Assembly: GCA_002345575.1 (NCBI GenBank) | Contig: DDVX01000016.1 | Span: 1 to 64,000, forward strand | Source of the DNA: Stutzerimonas stutzeri | GTDB lineage: Bacteria; Pseudomonadota; Gammaproteobacteria; Pseudomonadales; Pseudomonadaceae | DNA: 64,000 bases | Reading direction: 5' to 3' | Part shown: one piece after another, positions 25,701 through 34,131 of the stretch | Numbering within the stretch: the first letter of the stretch is position 1 | How the letters are laid out: every line of letters starts with the position of its first letter | Notes under the pieces: model-generated | Told to the model about the DNA's origin: nothing | The model's input: the letters and a program-made list of their open reading frames with translations, nothing else | The model's database searches: none | Program-made: the position numbers and the translations under genes

Positions 25701-26044
25701 TCACGCGGGTGACCATCCGTATCGGCGTGGAGTTCGGTTCCGACCTTGAAAAGGTCCGCGAACTGCTGTTCCAGGCCGCGCGGGAGAACCCTCGCGTATT
25801 GAAGGAGCCAGAGCCGCAGGTATTCTTTCTCAGTTTCGGCGAGAGCCGCCTGGAGCACGAACTGCGCCTGCATGTGCGCGACTTGGCCGACCGCAACCCG
25901 GTGATCGATGAGATCAACCGCCGGCTGGACCGCGAGTTCCGCGAGTGTGGCATCACCGTCGCCTTCCGCCAGCTGGATGTGCACCTGAAGAACCGCGCTG
26001 GCCAGGAGCTGGAACTACCGCCACCGCAGCAAAACGAAGCGTAA
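22772..26044 (+). CDS. MscK/KefA-like large mechanosensitive channel
   Basis: A 1090-residue inner-membrane channel that would open under membrane tension to release solutes during hypo-osmotic shock. A signal peptide (about 1-24, ending AQAQS) leads into a long Glu/Gln/Ala-rich periplasmic coiled-coil domain to about residue 470. Several membrane segments span about 480-900. The C-terminal MscS core is seen as GLGFGLQEIFANFVSGLI then EKPVRIGDVV and VPNKTFVTDQLLNWSLSD. Domain order and length fit MscK (KefA, 1120 in E. coli). It follows the K+/H+ antiporter by 86 bases; in E. coli MscK gating depends on external K+, so the pairing is functionally sensible. Confidence 0.9.
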   Translation: MSFSRVLALTLVVGFLQICTSAQAQSLDSLTGGQQAAEGEAKPAQPSLAEQIKQFEEQSANRSQQLTSLKKQIAQAPQEISTAQRDLAKLKASAEPEPSERFANLAVTALEQRLATRLAELSDWNKQLTDANSLIITAQTRPERSQAQISTNQTRIQVLQNRLKSGLDSGKAISEEQRGLLEAEIAALQAQIELRRQELSGNNLLQDLGKARRNLLAERIARAEQETQALQGLINAKRRAESEQTVAELSARAQLAGSDTILAAESAENLKLSDYLLRATERLNLLNQMNLQARQQLDTLNQADQALEEQIAVLEGSLLLSRVLYQQKLNLPKVKIDRNLADEIADLRLYQFELNQARDQAGNPQTYVDQMLVGQPEEQVTPELRSALLDLIKTRSELLDRLNRELNALLNESITLQLNQKQLHDTASALSATLDEQMFWIPSNKPLDFSWLTSFPQRLERQLSSIGWQSALSEMAAGLKERPLLFLPLLLSIAWLLWRRGMINDKLDELSRDVGHFRNDRQLHTPLALLLNLLLALPGALFLTLCGYLLQMDARGQNLGLSTALYQLAQAWLVFYTAYRLLSPGRMAELHFRWSQPQVAFLRDEIRRLGLVVLVLVVVVSIAEQQPAMLAEDVLGLVVILASYALMSWRLMRILLKGPASENAPPVRLFLGVVFSLLPLALVVVVGMGYYYTALKLTERLIDTLYLLMFWIALESTLIRSLTIAARRLAYQRAMDRRQAAEEEGTSEHHEIIEEPNLDIGQVNQQSLRLTRLATFGVFLVALYWVWSDLISVVSYLDNVALYEFTSGSGDALTVSILSLNDLLGALAIGGITLILARNLPGLLEVLVLSRLRLAPGSAYATGTLLSYTLVGTGIVSVLSTLGVSWDKLQWLVAALSVGLGFGLQEIFANFVSGLIILFEKPVRIGDVVTVGNLSGTVSRIRIRATTITDFDHKEIIVPNKTFVTDQLLNWSLSDTVTRVTIRIGVEFGSDLEKVRELLFQAARENPRVLKEPEPQVFFLSFGESRLEHELRLHVRDLADRNPVIDEINRRLDREFRECGITVAFRQLDVHLKNRAGQELELPPPQQNEA

Positions 26045-26046
26045 AT

Positions 26047-26103
26047 CGTAGAGCTGAACTCATTCGGCCTCAGCTGATATCGCCCAATGAATTCGGCCCT
26101 GCG
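26047..26103. repeat. GTAG-GCCGAA-type repeat
   Basis: CGTAGAGCTGAACTCATTCGGCC and CAATGAATTCGGCCCTGCGG form an imperfect inverted pair just past the mscK stop. Core parts (ATTCGGCC, GAATTCGGCCCT) recur at 53515-53588. It may work as a transcription-limiting hairpin between mscK and selO. Confidence 0.5.
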
Positions 26104-26194
26104 GTCTGAGTGCTGACAACCCCGCCATTGGCGCGAGGTCATAATACGGGCGCCCTTTGCGTATCCCGTTACCCGCCCTTCGCCTGGAGCCGCC

Positions 26195-27655
26195 GTGAAA
26201 ACCTTGACCCAGCTGACCTTCGACAACCGCTTCGCCCGTCTTGGCGACACCTTCTCCACGCTCGTGCAGCCACAGCCCATGAGCGAACCGAAACTGGTGG
26301 TGGCAAGCGAGGCGGCCATGGCGCTGCTGGACCTGGAACCGGCGGAGGCCGAGCAGCCGCTGTTTACCGAGCTGTTCGCCGGTCACAAGCTGTGGGCCAC
26401 CGCCGAACCACGGGCGATGGTCTATTCCGGCCATCAGTTCGGCGTCTATAACCCGCAACTCGGCGATGGCCGCGGCCTGCTGCTGGGCGAAGTGATCAAC
26501 GAAGTCGGCGAACACTGGGATCTGCACCTCAAGGGCGCCGGGCTGACACCCTACTCGCGCATGGGCGATGGCCGTGCGGTGCTGCGCTCATCGATCCGCG
26601 AATTTCTCGCCAGCGAGCACTTGCATGCCCTCGGCATTCCCAGTTCGCGCGCCCTCTGCGTGACCGCATCGAGCGAGCCGGTCTACCGTGAACGCCAGGA
26701 GCGCGGTGCCATGCTGCTGCGCCTGGCGCCCAGCCATGTGCGTTTCGGTCATTTCGAGTTCTTCTACTACACCCGTCAGCACGACGCTCTGCGGCAGCTG
26801 CTCGATCACGTACTAGCCTGCCATTTCCCAGAGTGCCTGCAAGAAGCCGAGCCCGAGCACGCCTTTTTCACCCAGGTGGTCGAACGCACCGCCGAGATGA
26901 TCGCGCGCTGGCAAGCCTATGGTTTCTGTCACGGGGTGATGAACACCGACAACATGTCGATCCTCGGCATCACCTTCGATTTCGGCCCCTACGCTTTTCT
27001 CGACGACTTCGACGCTCGTCATATCTGCAACCACTCTGACCACGGCGGGCGCTACTCTTTCGAGAACCAGGTCCCTATCGCGCACTGGAACCTCGCCGCA
27101 CTGGCTCAGGCGCTGTCACCGCTCATCGCGGTAGAGAAGCTGCGCGAAGCCATAGACCTGTTCCTGCCCCGCTACGAAGCCGTCTGGCTCGACCTGATGC
27201 GTCAGCGCCTGGGCCTGTGCGCGGTGGAGGATGCCGACAAGACACTGGTGCAGGAGCTGCTGCAACTGATGCAGGCCAGCGCCATCGATTACACACGCTT
27301 CTTCCGCGAGCTGGGCGACAGCGCGCCCGAACAGGCTTTGGGCCGTCTGCGGGAGGACTTCCTCGATCTACCGGGCTTCGATGCGTGGGCCGAGCGCTAT
27401 CGGCAGCGCAGCGAGCGTGAAGGCATTGCTCAGCCCCAGCGTCAGGCGCAGATGCATGCGGCCAATCCCAAGTACATCCTGCGCAACTACCTGGCCCAAC
27501 AGGTCATCGAGGCCGCCGAACAAGGCGACTTCGGGCCGGTGCGCGAGCTGCATCAGGTGCTTTCACGCCCCTTCGACGAACAGCCCGGCATGCAACGCTA
27601 CGCCGAGCGGCCACCGGAGTGGGGCAAGCATTTGCAGATCAGTTGCTCATCCTGA
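26195..27655 (+). CDS. selO: Protein adenylyltransferase SelO (YdiU family)
   Basis: Pseudokinase-fold enzyme that transfers AMP from ATP to Ser/Thr/Tyr of target proteins, with a role in redox homeostasis known in E. coli. Visible family blocks are YSGHQFGVYNPQLGDGRG, KGAGLTPYSRMGDGRAVLRS and CHGVMNTDNMSILGITFDFG; the Asn and Asp residues of the last block bind metal and serve in catalysis. The start is GTG at 26195 behind TGGAGC, giving 486 residues. E. coli SelO ends in a conserved Cys motif, and the C-terminus here is ...LQISCSS, which retains the cysteine. It converges on the kinase operon with only 3 bases between stops. Confidence 0.93.
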   Translation: MKTLTQLTFDNRFARLGDTFSTLVQPQPMSEPKLVVASEAAMALLDLEPAEAEQPLFTELFAGHKLWATAEPRAMVYSGHQFGVYNPQLGDGRGLLLGEVINEVGEHWDLHLKGAGLTPYSRMGDGRAVLRSSIREFLASEHLHALGIPSSRALCVTASSEPVYRERQERGAMLLRLAPSHVRFGHFEFFYYTRQHDALRQLLDHVLACHFPECLQEAEPEHAFFTQVVERTAEMIARWQAYGFCHGVMNTDNMSILGITFDFGPYAFLDDFDARHICNHSDHGGRYSFENQVPIAHWNLAALAQALSPLIAVEKLREAIDLFLPRYEAVWLDLMRQRLGLCAVEDADKTLVQELLQLMQASAIDYTRFFRELGDSAPEQALGRLREDFLDLPGFDAWAERYRQRSEREGIAQPQRQAQMHAANPKYILRNYLAQQVIEAAEQGDFGPVRELHQVLSRPFDEQPGMQRYAERPPEWGKHLQISCSS

Positions 27656-27658
27656 TGC

Positions 27659-28858
27659 TTAAGGCCCTGGGCTTTCCAGCGGCAACATGACGCGGAACAG
27701 CGCACCCCGGCCTACTTCGCTTTCTACTTCAATGCAGCCGCCATGGGCCTTGACGATCTGTTCGGCAATGAACAGTCCAAGGCCGAGGCCCGCGCTGCTT
27801 TCGCTGCCTTCAGCACGCTCGAACTGCTGGAAGATGCGTTCCAGGCTTTTCTGGCTGATGCCGATGCCCTGGTCACGTACTTCGATGCAGGCGCCTTCTT
27901 CTGTGTCGCAGACGCTGATCTGAACCGGCTTGCCGGCACCGTAGCGCACGGCATTGGTGAGCAAGTTGGCCAGCACCTGCTCGATGCGGAACTCATCCCA
28001 GACACCGATTATCGGCTCAGGCCGCTCGAACAGCAGCGCGCAGCCGCTGGCCTCCATTTGCGGCGCAAAATTTTCTACCACGCTGCCGACCAGCTTGCCG
28101 AGATCGATGGTGGCCGGCCTGATCGACAGCTTGCCGGTACGAATGCGCGACACGTCGAGCATGTCGTCGATCAAGCGGATCAGGCTCCGGATCTGCCGCT
28201 CGTCCTTGTCGGTCATCTGCCGTAGCCGATCCTCGCTGAACGCCGCGAAGTTGTTGCGGGCCAGCTGCAGCTTGCGCAGCTGTACTTCGAGAATCAGCGT
28301 ATTGAGCGGCGTTTTCAGCTCGTGGGAAACGATGGACATGAAGTCGTCGCGCATGCGCACGGCTGCTTCCAGCTCGACTTTGGTGCTGCGCAACTCATCA
28401 AGCAGCACTTCCTGTTCGCGGCGACTGCGTTCGAGCGCTTCCAGCTGGCGGGCCATGCGCTTGCGGTTACGGTAGAGGTCAACGAATACACTGACCTTGC
28501 TGCGCACCGCATGGGTGTCCAGCGGCTTGTGCATGAAGTCCACCGCACCGCTCTCATAGCCCTTGAAGGCATAGTTGAGCTCGCGTCCGGCGGCACTGAC
28601 GAAGACGATGGGAATATGCTTGGTACGCTCGGTACCGCGCATCAGCTCGGCGAGCTGGAAGCCGTCCATGCCGGGCATCTGTACATCGAGGATGGCCAAG
28701 GCGAACTCATGGCGCAGCAACAGCTCCAGTGCCTGCTCCGCCGATTCAGCCTGATGCACATGAATGCCTGGCCCCCGCAACAGGGCGTCAAGGGCCAGCA
28801 GATTTTCCGGCAAATCATCGACGATCAGCAGATTCGCGTCATCGGTCTGATAAGGCAT
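27659..28858 (-). CDS. Receiver-histidine kinase fusion protein
   Basis: A 399-residue soluble signalling protein with reversed domain order. A receiver domain comes first (about 1-125; acidic pair DD14-15, phospho-acceptor Asp58 in ILDVQMPGMDG, Lys111 in HKPLD). A short coiled coil (about 130-170) leads to HisKA with His179 in FMSIVSHELKTPLN, then HATPase (N box NLLTNAVRYG, G boxes DQGIGIS and SAGLGLGLF). No membrane segment is present, so it probably acts downstream of the membrane kinase of the same operon, its receiver accepting phosphate and gating its kinase. It follows the CheB-like gene by 3 bases. Confidence 0.9.
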   Translation of the reverse strand: MPYQTDDANLLIVDDLPENLLALDALLRGPGIHVHQAESAEQALELLLRHEFALAILDVQMPGMDGFQLAELMRGTERTKHIPIVFVSAAGRELNYAFKGYESGAVDFMHKPLDTHAVRSKVSVFVDLYRNRKRMARQLEALERSRREQEVLLDELRSTKVELEAAVRMRDDFMSIVSHELKTPLNTLILEVQLRKLQLARNNFAAFSEDRLRQMTDKDERQIRSLIRLIDDMLDVSRIRTGKLSIRPATIDLGKLVGSVVENFAPQMEASGCALLFERPEPIIGVWDEFRIEQVLANLLTNAVRYGAGKPVQISVCDTEEGACIEVRDQGIGISQKSLERIFQQFERAEGSESSAGLGLGLFIAEQIVKAHGGCIEVESEVGRGALFRVMLPLESPGP

Positions 28859-28861
28859 GGG

Positions 28862-29458
28862 TTACTCCAGTTCGCGCAACAGTCGATGAATATCGCGCAA
28901 GGGCAAAATATGGTCCGGCGCAAAGCGCTGGAGTGCCGCAAGCGGCATGGCGGCCATCTCGGCTTCGGCAGGGTCCTGCACCACGGTCAGGCCGCCGGCC
29001 TTCGCTATGGCTTGCAGACCGGCAGCCCCGTCCTCGTTGGCGCCAGTCAAAAGAATGCCGGCAACGCGCTCGCGCCAGGCGTCGGCAGCAGACTCGAACA
29101 GCACATCTATGGAAGGCCGAGCATAGTGCACCGCATCATCCTGACTGAGCGACAGGCTCAGGTCCGCCTCCACCAGCAGGTGGTAGCCAGACGCGGCAAA
29201 GTACAGTGTCCCACCGGCTATTGTCTCCTTGTCTGTGGCTTCCTTGACGTGCAATTTGGTCTTGCGTCGAAAGATCTCTACCAGTTGCGTCGGCCCGCTG
29301 TCCGGCACGTGCTGCACCACCAGCAGCGGCAGCCGGTATGTCGCCGGCATTTCGCTGACCAGTACGCTCAGCGCAGCCAGGCCACCTGCGGAAGTACCGA
29401 TCACCACGGCATCCACTTTAGACCGCAGGGCACGTTTCCCGGGGGCCAGGCCTTTCAT
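28862..29458 (-). CDS. CheB-type methylesterase domain protein without receiver
   Basis: A 198-residue protein covering only the catalytic part of CheB, which removes methyl groups from glutamyl methyl esters or deamidates glutamines of receptors. The triad is visible: Ser in VIGTSAGGLAAL, His in VVQHVPDSG and Asp in LTGANEDGAAGL. The N-terminal receiver domain of chemotaxis CheB is missing, so activity must be controlled in another way, perhaps by partner kinases of the operon. The ATG at 29458 overlaps the cheR-like stop as ATGA; upstream codons to 29566 lie inside that gene. No chemoreceptor gene is nearby, so the substrate is unknown. Confidence 0.88.
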   Translation of the reverse strand: MKGLAPGKRALRSKVDAVVIGTSAGGLAALSVLVSEMPATYRLPLLVVQHVPDSGPTQLVEIFRRKTKLHVKEATDKETIAGGTLYFAASGYHLLVEADLSLSLSQDDAVHYARPSIDVLFESAADAWRERVAGILLTGANEDGAAGLQAIAKAGGLTVVQDPAEAEMAAMPLAALQRFAPDHILPLRDIHRLLRELE

Positions 29459-30273
29459 AGTTTGCGAAAGATCCTCTGACCCTTGTCGAAGGCATCGAAT
29501 CGCTCCCCAGAGGCGGAAAACTCCACCGTTTCCTTGCTCCCAAGGCCGAGAAAACCACGATGGCACAAGGACTCGTGAAAAAGTTCGAAAGCCCGGTTCT
29601 GCAGCGGCTTGTTGAAATAGATCAGTACATTGCGGCAGGAAATCAACTGGGTTTCGGCAAATACGCTGTCAGTGGCCAGACTGTGGTCGGCGAAGGTCAC
29701 TACCTCTCTCAGCGACTTGTCCATGATCGCCGACTCGTACGCCGCCGTGTAATAGTCGCTGAGGCTGTAGCGGCCACCAGCCCGCTGGTAGTTAGCGGAG
29801 TATTGGCTCATGTCGGCGATCTTGAAGATGCCCTGGCGTGCGCGTTCCAGCGACCGCGGGTTGATATCGGTAGCATAGAGCATGCTGCGCTCTAGCAGTC
29901 CCTCCTCCTTGAGCAGAATCGCCATCGAATAAACTTCCTCGCCGGTGCTGCAGCCGGCGATCCAGATTTTCAACGAGGGATAGGTGCGCAGCACCGGTAT
30001 CACCTGCTCACGCAACGCCCGGTAATAGTCGGGGTCGCGAAACATCTCACTCACCGGGATCGTCAGGAACTGCAGCAGCTCTATGAACGCCTCGGCATCG
30101 TAAAGAATCCGTCCTTGAAGCTGCGAGATGCTGTCGCACTTCATCTGCCGCAGCGCCAGCAATACCCGACGCTTAAGCGATGCCTGGGAGTAGTCGCGAA
30201 AGTCGTAGCTGTAGCGCAGGTAGATTGCCTCGATCAGCAGCCTGAGCTCTATGGCTTGATTGCGCTCCGACAT
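29455..30273 (-). CDS. CheR-type protein-glutamate methyltransferase
   Basis: A 272-residue SAM-dependent methyltransferase. The N-terminal helical domain (LRYSYDFRDYSQASLKRR) and the catalytic domain with WIAGCSTGEEVYSMAI and ATDINPRSLERAR match CheR, which methylates Glu residues of chemoreceptors. No TPR tail is present. It starts 1 base past the hybrid kinase stop and overlaps the CheB-like gene downstream. With no receptor gene in the operon, the coiled coil of the neighbouring kinase is a possible substrate (inference). Confidence 0.9.
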   Translation of the reverse strand: MSERNQAIELRLLIEAIYLRYSYDFRDYSQASLKRRVLLALRQMKCDSISQLQGRILYDAEAFIELLQFLTIPVSEMFRDPDYYRALREQVIPVLRTYPSLKIWIAGCSTGEEVYSMAILLKEEGLLERSMLYATDINPRSLERARQGIFKIADMSQYSANYQRAGGRYSLSDYYTAAYESAIMDKSLREVVTFADHSLATDSVFAETQLISCRNVLIYFNKPLQNRAFELFHESLCHRGFLGLGSKETVEFSASGERFDAFDKGQRIFRKL

Positions 30274-30274
30274 G

Positions 30275-33200
30275 TCACAGCAGCTCCACTTTCGGCAGCC
30301 AGACGCGAATCAGCGAGAACAACCGATCAAGGTCGATGGGCTTGGCCAGATAATCGTTGGCACCGGCGCGCAGGCAGCGTTCCTGGTCATCCTTCATCGC
30401 CTTGGCAGTCACCGCGATGATCGGCAGCTTGGCGAAGCGCGAGTCCTTGCGAATTTCCTGCATGGCGGTGAAGCCATCCATCTCCGGCATCATGATGTCC
30501 ATCAACACCAGATCGATATCATTGATGCTGTCCAGTTGCGCGATGGCTTCGTGGCCATTGCGGGCTATTTCGATCAGCGCGCCCTTCTGCTCCAAGGCAC
30601 TGGTCAGGGCGAAAACGTTGCGCACGTCGTCGTCGACCACCAGGATCTTGCGTCCCTCGAAGGCCTTTTCACGGTTGCGCACGCGCATAAGCATCTTTTG
30701 CCGTTCGGGCGGCATGTCCGATTCGACCTTGTGCAGGAACAGCGTGACCTCGTCGAGCAGGCGCTCGGGCGAACGCGCACCCTTGATGATGATCGAGCGC
30801 GAGTACTTCATCAGCGAAGCTTCTTCATCCCGGGTCAGGTTGCGTCCGGTATAGACGATCACCGGCGGGAAAGAACAGATGTCCTCACGGGACATGCGTT
30901 CGAGCAGCTCGTGGCCGTCCATATCGGGTAGCTTGAGGTCGATGACCATGCAGTCGAATACCGTCGAGCGCAGGTGTTCCAGGGCCTGTGTTCCGAATTC
31001 GACGGCGGTGATTTCCACATCATCATCCTCGATCAGGCGCGCCATGCTTTCGCGCTGCAACGCGTCGTCCTCAACCAGCAGGATGCGTTTGACCTTCTGC
31101 GCCAACTTGGCCTCCAGCCGGCCGAAGACATCCTTCAACTCCTCACGGGTGGCGGGCTTCAATGCATAGCCGATGGCTCCCATCTGCATCGCAGTTTCCT
31201 TGCGATCCTCCACCGAGACGATATGCACAGGGATATGTCGCGTGACCCGGTTCTCCTTGAGTCGCTCCAGCACAGTGAGGCCTGAATGGTCGGGCAGGCA
31301 CATGTCCAGCAGGACGGCGTCGGGCCGGTACTGCTGCGCCAGATCAAAGCCCTCATCGGCGTTATGCGCGATCAGGCAGTTGTACCCGAGCTCATGGGCC
31401 AAGTCGCGCAAGATGCCGGCGAATTGGGGCTCATCCTCAATCACAAGCACCGTACGTTCATCGAAGGGGAAATCCTGGCGGTCATCCTCAACGCGCTCAG
31501 GCGTGGTCGGCGGCACGACCGGCGCAGCGCTCGCAGACAGGGTTGGGGCTGACGACGCAGTTGCCGTTACAGGTTGGCTCGGCGGCGGCAATTGGGGCTG
31601 CGCCGGCTCGCTGTAATTTTCCGGCAGGATCAGGGTAAACAGACTGCCACTGCCTGGCTCGCTGCTGACTTCGATGGTGCCGCCGAGCAGCTGCGCCAGC
31701 TCGCGGGAAATGGACAGGCCCAGACCGGTACCGCCATAACGGCGGTTGGTGGTGCCGTCAGCCTGACGGAACGCCTCGAAAATCACGTCCTTCTGCTCTT
31801 CGCTGATACCGATCCCGGTATCGCGCACAGCAAAAGCGATGCTCCGCTCACCGTGGCGGCTGATGCTGAGCACCACCGAGCCCTGGTCAGTGAACTTGAA
31901 GGCGTTCGACAGCAGATTCTTGAGAATCTGCTCGAGGCGCTGGCGGTCGGTGTATAGGCTCGCGGGTAGCTGCTCATCCAGGCGGACTTCGAAGCGCAGT
32001 GACTTTTCAAGCGCCTGCGCCACGAACAGGCTTTTCAGCCCGTCGGCCAAGCGCGTCACGACCAGCACCTCGGGATGCACATCGAGCTTGCCGGCCTCAA
32101 CTTTGGAGATGTCGAGGATGTCGTTGATCAGATTGAGCAGGTCGTTGCCCGCCGAATAGATGGAACGCGCGAACTGCACTTGATCGCTGCTGAGATTGCC
32201 CTCGGGATTGTCCGCCAGCAGTTTGGCGAGAATCAGCGAGCTGTTCAGCGGCGTGCGCAGCTCATGGGACATGTTGGCAAGGAACTCAGACTTGTAGCGG
32301 CTGGCCCGCTGCAGGTCCTGCGCGCGCTCTTCAAGCATCAGCTGGGCGTCGCGCAGATGGCCATTCTTCAACGCTACCTCGTCGCGCTGACGGGCCAGCT
32401 CCAGCGCCTGTTCGGCCAACTGCTCGTTGGTCTGTTCCAGTTCGGCCTGCTGTTCTTCCATGTGCGCCTGGGATTCACGCAATGCGCTGGATTGCTCTTC
32501 CAGCTCCTCGTTGGCGGCACGCAGCTCTTCCTGCTGCACTTGCAACTGCTCGTTGAGCTGCTGGGTTTCAGCCAGCACGCGCTGCAAGCGCTGACGATAG
32601 CGCGCAGCTTCGATAGCCGAGCCGATGCCTTCGCCGATGCGTCGCAGCAACTCGCTATCCTCTTCACGCAGGGGCCGCAGAAAGCCCAGCTCCAGCACGC
32701 CATTGAGCAGGCCACTGTCCTCGATGGGGGTGATCAGCAGCGACTGCACATCGGTGCTTCCCAGCGCCGAACTGACCTTCAGGTAGCCCGGCGGAATATT
32801 TTCCAGTGTCATCATGCGGCGCTCGAGCGCCACCTGGCCAACCAGGCTTTCACCCAGCTCAAGCGTCCGTGCACGGTCCGCGCCACTCTGGCTCCAGGCA
32901 AATTCAGCGACACGCTGCAGCTTGCCATCCTGGGTCACATACAGTGCGCCGACCGCGACACCCAGGTAGCTGGAGAGGAAATTGAGAATGTTTTGGCCCA
33001 GCATCGGCAGGGACTGTTCCCCAATAATGGATTCGCTCAGCTGCGTCTGCCCGGTGCGGTACCAGGCCTGCTTCTCCAGCGCAGCCGCGTGCGCCTGTTG
33101 CTGTTTCAAGGAACTGGAGTAACTGGTGGATAGGCTGAGCAGATCGCGCCGGCCGAAATAGACCAGCAGGCCGCTGAAGACCAGGCTGAAGAACAGGAAG

Positions 33201-33766
33201 CCGCCGATCAGCAGGGTACTGATGGCTTCGGAACGCTCGGAGCGTTCGTTCCGGGTCTGGCGATCGGCAGCGATGACTTCATAGAGCAGCCGACGCTGTT
33301 CCTCTTTGAGTTCAAGGCCGCGCTTGCTGCGGACGTGTTCGGTTATGTCCTCGCCCTGAGCGCGATGGACGATCACTGTCTCGGCGAAAGCGAGCCACTC
33401 TTCCTGCAAGGTAACCACGCGACGAACGCGATCGAGCTGCACCAGGTTGGCGCTAGCGTACTCAGTCAGTTGCTCGAGCTCATCCTTGAGCAGCGGCAAT
33501 TCCTGACGATAGGGTTCGAGAAAAACCTCTTCGCCCGCAATCAGGTAACCACGCATGGAAGCTTCGAGATTGCTGATCAGCTTTAGCGCTTCATGCGCAT
33601 GGGACACGCCCCGGACCGACTGATCGACCCAATGGCTGACAGTCAGCAGGTAATAGACGATGCCACTGAAGAAAAACGCGCTGAGAAATCCGAAGCCAAG
33701 CGGAACGGCCACATTGCGGTTAAGAATGCGCCTGAACTGATTTTGCTCGATGAATGAGTCGCCCAT
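30275..33766 (-). CDS. Hybrid histidine kinase with CHASE3, GAF and three receiver domains
   Basis: A 1163-residue membrane sensor kinase. Two membrane segments (about 20-42 and 182-205) enclose a periplasmic CHASE3-type domain. A GAF domain follows (about 245-390), then a long Gln/Glu-rich coiled coil (about 392-490), HisKA with His501 (FLANMSHELRTPLN) and HATPase (NLLSNAFKF, DTGIGIS, GGTGLGLSI). A Pro/Ala/Ser linker (about 718-770) leads to three receivers with phospho-acceptor Asp821, Asp943 and Asp1090; the third has a complete KP motif at Lys1142. The ATG at 33766 follows AAAGGA. It heads the operon with CheR, CheB and the receiver-kinase. The layout suggests phosphorelay with methylation-tuned sensing; the signal is unknown. 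Confidence 0.92.
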   Translation of the reverse strand: MGDSFIEQNQFRRILNRNVAVPLGFGFLSAFFFSGIVYYLLTVSHWVDQSVRGVSHAHEALKLISNLEASMRGYLIAGEEVFLEPYRQELPLLKDELEQLTEYASANLVQLDRVRRVVTLQEEWLAFAETVIVHRAQGEDITEHVRSKRGLELKEEQRRLLYEVIAADRQTRNERSERSEAISTLLIGGFLFFSLVFSGLLVYFGRRDLLSLSTSYSSSLKQQQAHAAALEKQAWYRTGQTQLSESIIGEQSLPMLGQNILNFLSSYLGVAVGALYVTQDGKLQRVAEFAWSQSGADRARTLELGESLVGQVALERRMMTLENIPPGYLKVSSALGSTDVQSLLITPIEDSGLLNGVLELGFLRPLREEDSELLRRIGEGIGSAIEAARYRQRLQRVLAETQQLNEQLQVQQEELRAANEELEEQSSALRESQAHMEEQQAELEQTNEQLAEQALELARQRDEVALKNGHLRDAQLMLEERAQDLQRASRYKSEFLANMSHELRTPLNSSLILAKLLADNPEGNLSSDQVQFARSIYSAGNDLLNLINDILDISKVEAGKLDVHPEVLVVTRLADGLKSLFVAQALEKSLRFEVRLDEQLPASLYTDRQRLEQILKNLLSNAFKFTDQGSVVLSISRHGERSIAFAVRDTGIGISEEQKDVIFEAFRQADGTTNRRYGGTGLGLSISRELAQLLGGTIEVSSEPGSGSLFTLILPENYSEPAQPQLPPPSQPVTATASSAPTLSASAAPVVPPTTPERVEDDRQDFPFDERTVLVIEDEPQFAGILRDLAHELGYNCLIAHNADEGFDLAQQYRPDAVLLDMCLPDHSGLTVLERLKENRVTRHIPVHIVSVEDRKETAMQMGAIGYALKPATREELKDVFGRLEAKLAQKVKRILLVEDDALQRESMARLIEDDDVEITAVEFGTQALEHLRSTVFDCMVIDLKLPDMDGHELLERMSREDICSFPPVIVYTGRNLTRDEEASLMKYSRSIIIKGARSPERLLDEVTLFLHKVESDMPPERQKMLMRVRNREKAFEGRKILVVDDDVRNVFALTSALEQKGALIEIARNGHEAIAQLDSINDIDLVLMDIMMPEMDGFTAMQEIRKDSRFAKLPIIAVTAKAMKDDQERCLRAGANDYLAKPIDLDRLFSLIRVWLPKVELL

Positions 33767-33972
33767 GTGAATCCTTTCCGGTTGCTACGCGTAGGCAATG
33801 GCCTAACTGTCAAAAATAACAAACCCAGACGGTGAATGCCTGATTCTGACCTGTGCAAGGTATTTCGCGCGTAATGGCCGGTTGGCGACAGTGAGACCGC
33901 CCCGCTTGCAAGCACGGAGAAAAGTTGCGCGCTCTGGCACATCAACCCTGATCTGGCAGTTGCCGAAACCAG

Positions 33973-34131
33973 TCAGCGTCGGGCAATGATCCAGACCGCA
34001 TGGATAATCCCCGGAATGTAGCCCAGCAGAGTCAGCAGGATATTCAGCCAGAACGCACCAGCGAAGCCGACCTGCAGGAAAACGCCCAGAGGCGGCAAAA
34101 GAATCGCAATCAATATGCGCAACAGATCCAT
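33973..34131 (-). CDS. YqaE/Pmp3-family small membrane protein
   Basis: A 52-residue hydrophobic protein with two membrane segments, MDLLRILIAILLPPLGVFLQ and the part including LNILLTLLGYIPGIIHAVWI. The PPLGVFLQ and LGYIPGIIHA motifs are the signature of the YqaE/Pmp3 (UPF0057) family, small proteins linked to membrane potential and salt or cold stress. The ATG at 34131 is used; a longer frame to 34323 has no family similarity. It stands between the kinase operon and the hydrolase gene. Confidence 0.88.
   Translation of the reverse strand: MDLLRILIAILLPPLGVFLQVGFAGAFWLNILLTLLGYIPGIIHAVWIIARR

Noticed and set aside
29455..33766. Reading the CheR/CheB operon as an ordinary chemotaxis operon
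   Set aside because: No CheA, CheW, CheY with motor output, or methyl-accepting receptor gene is present, and CheB lacks its receiver domain.
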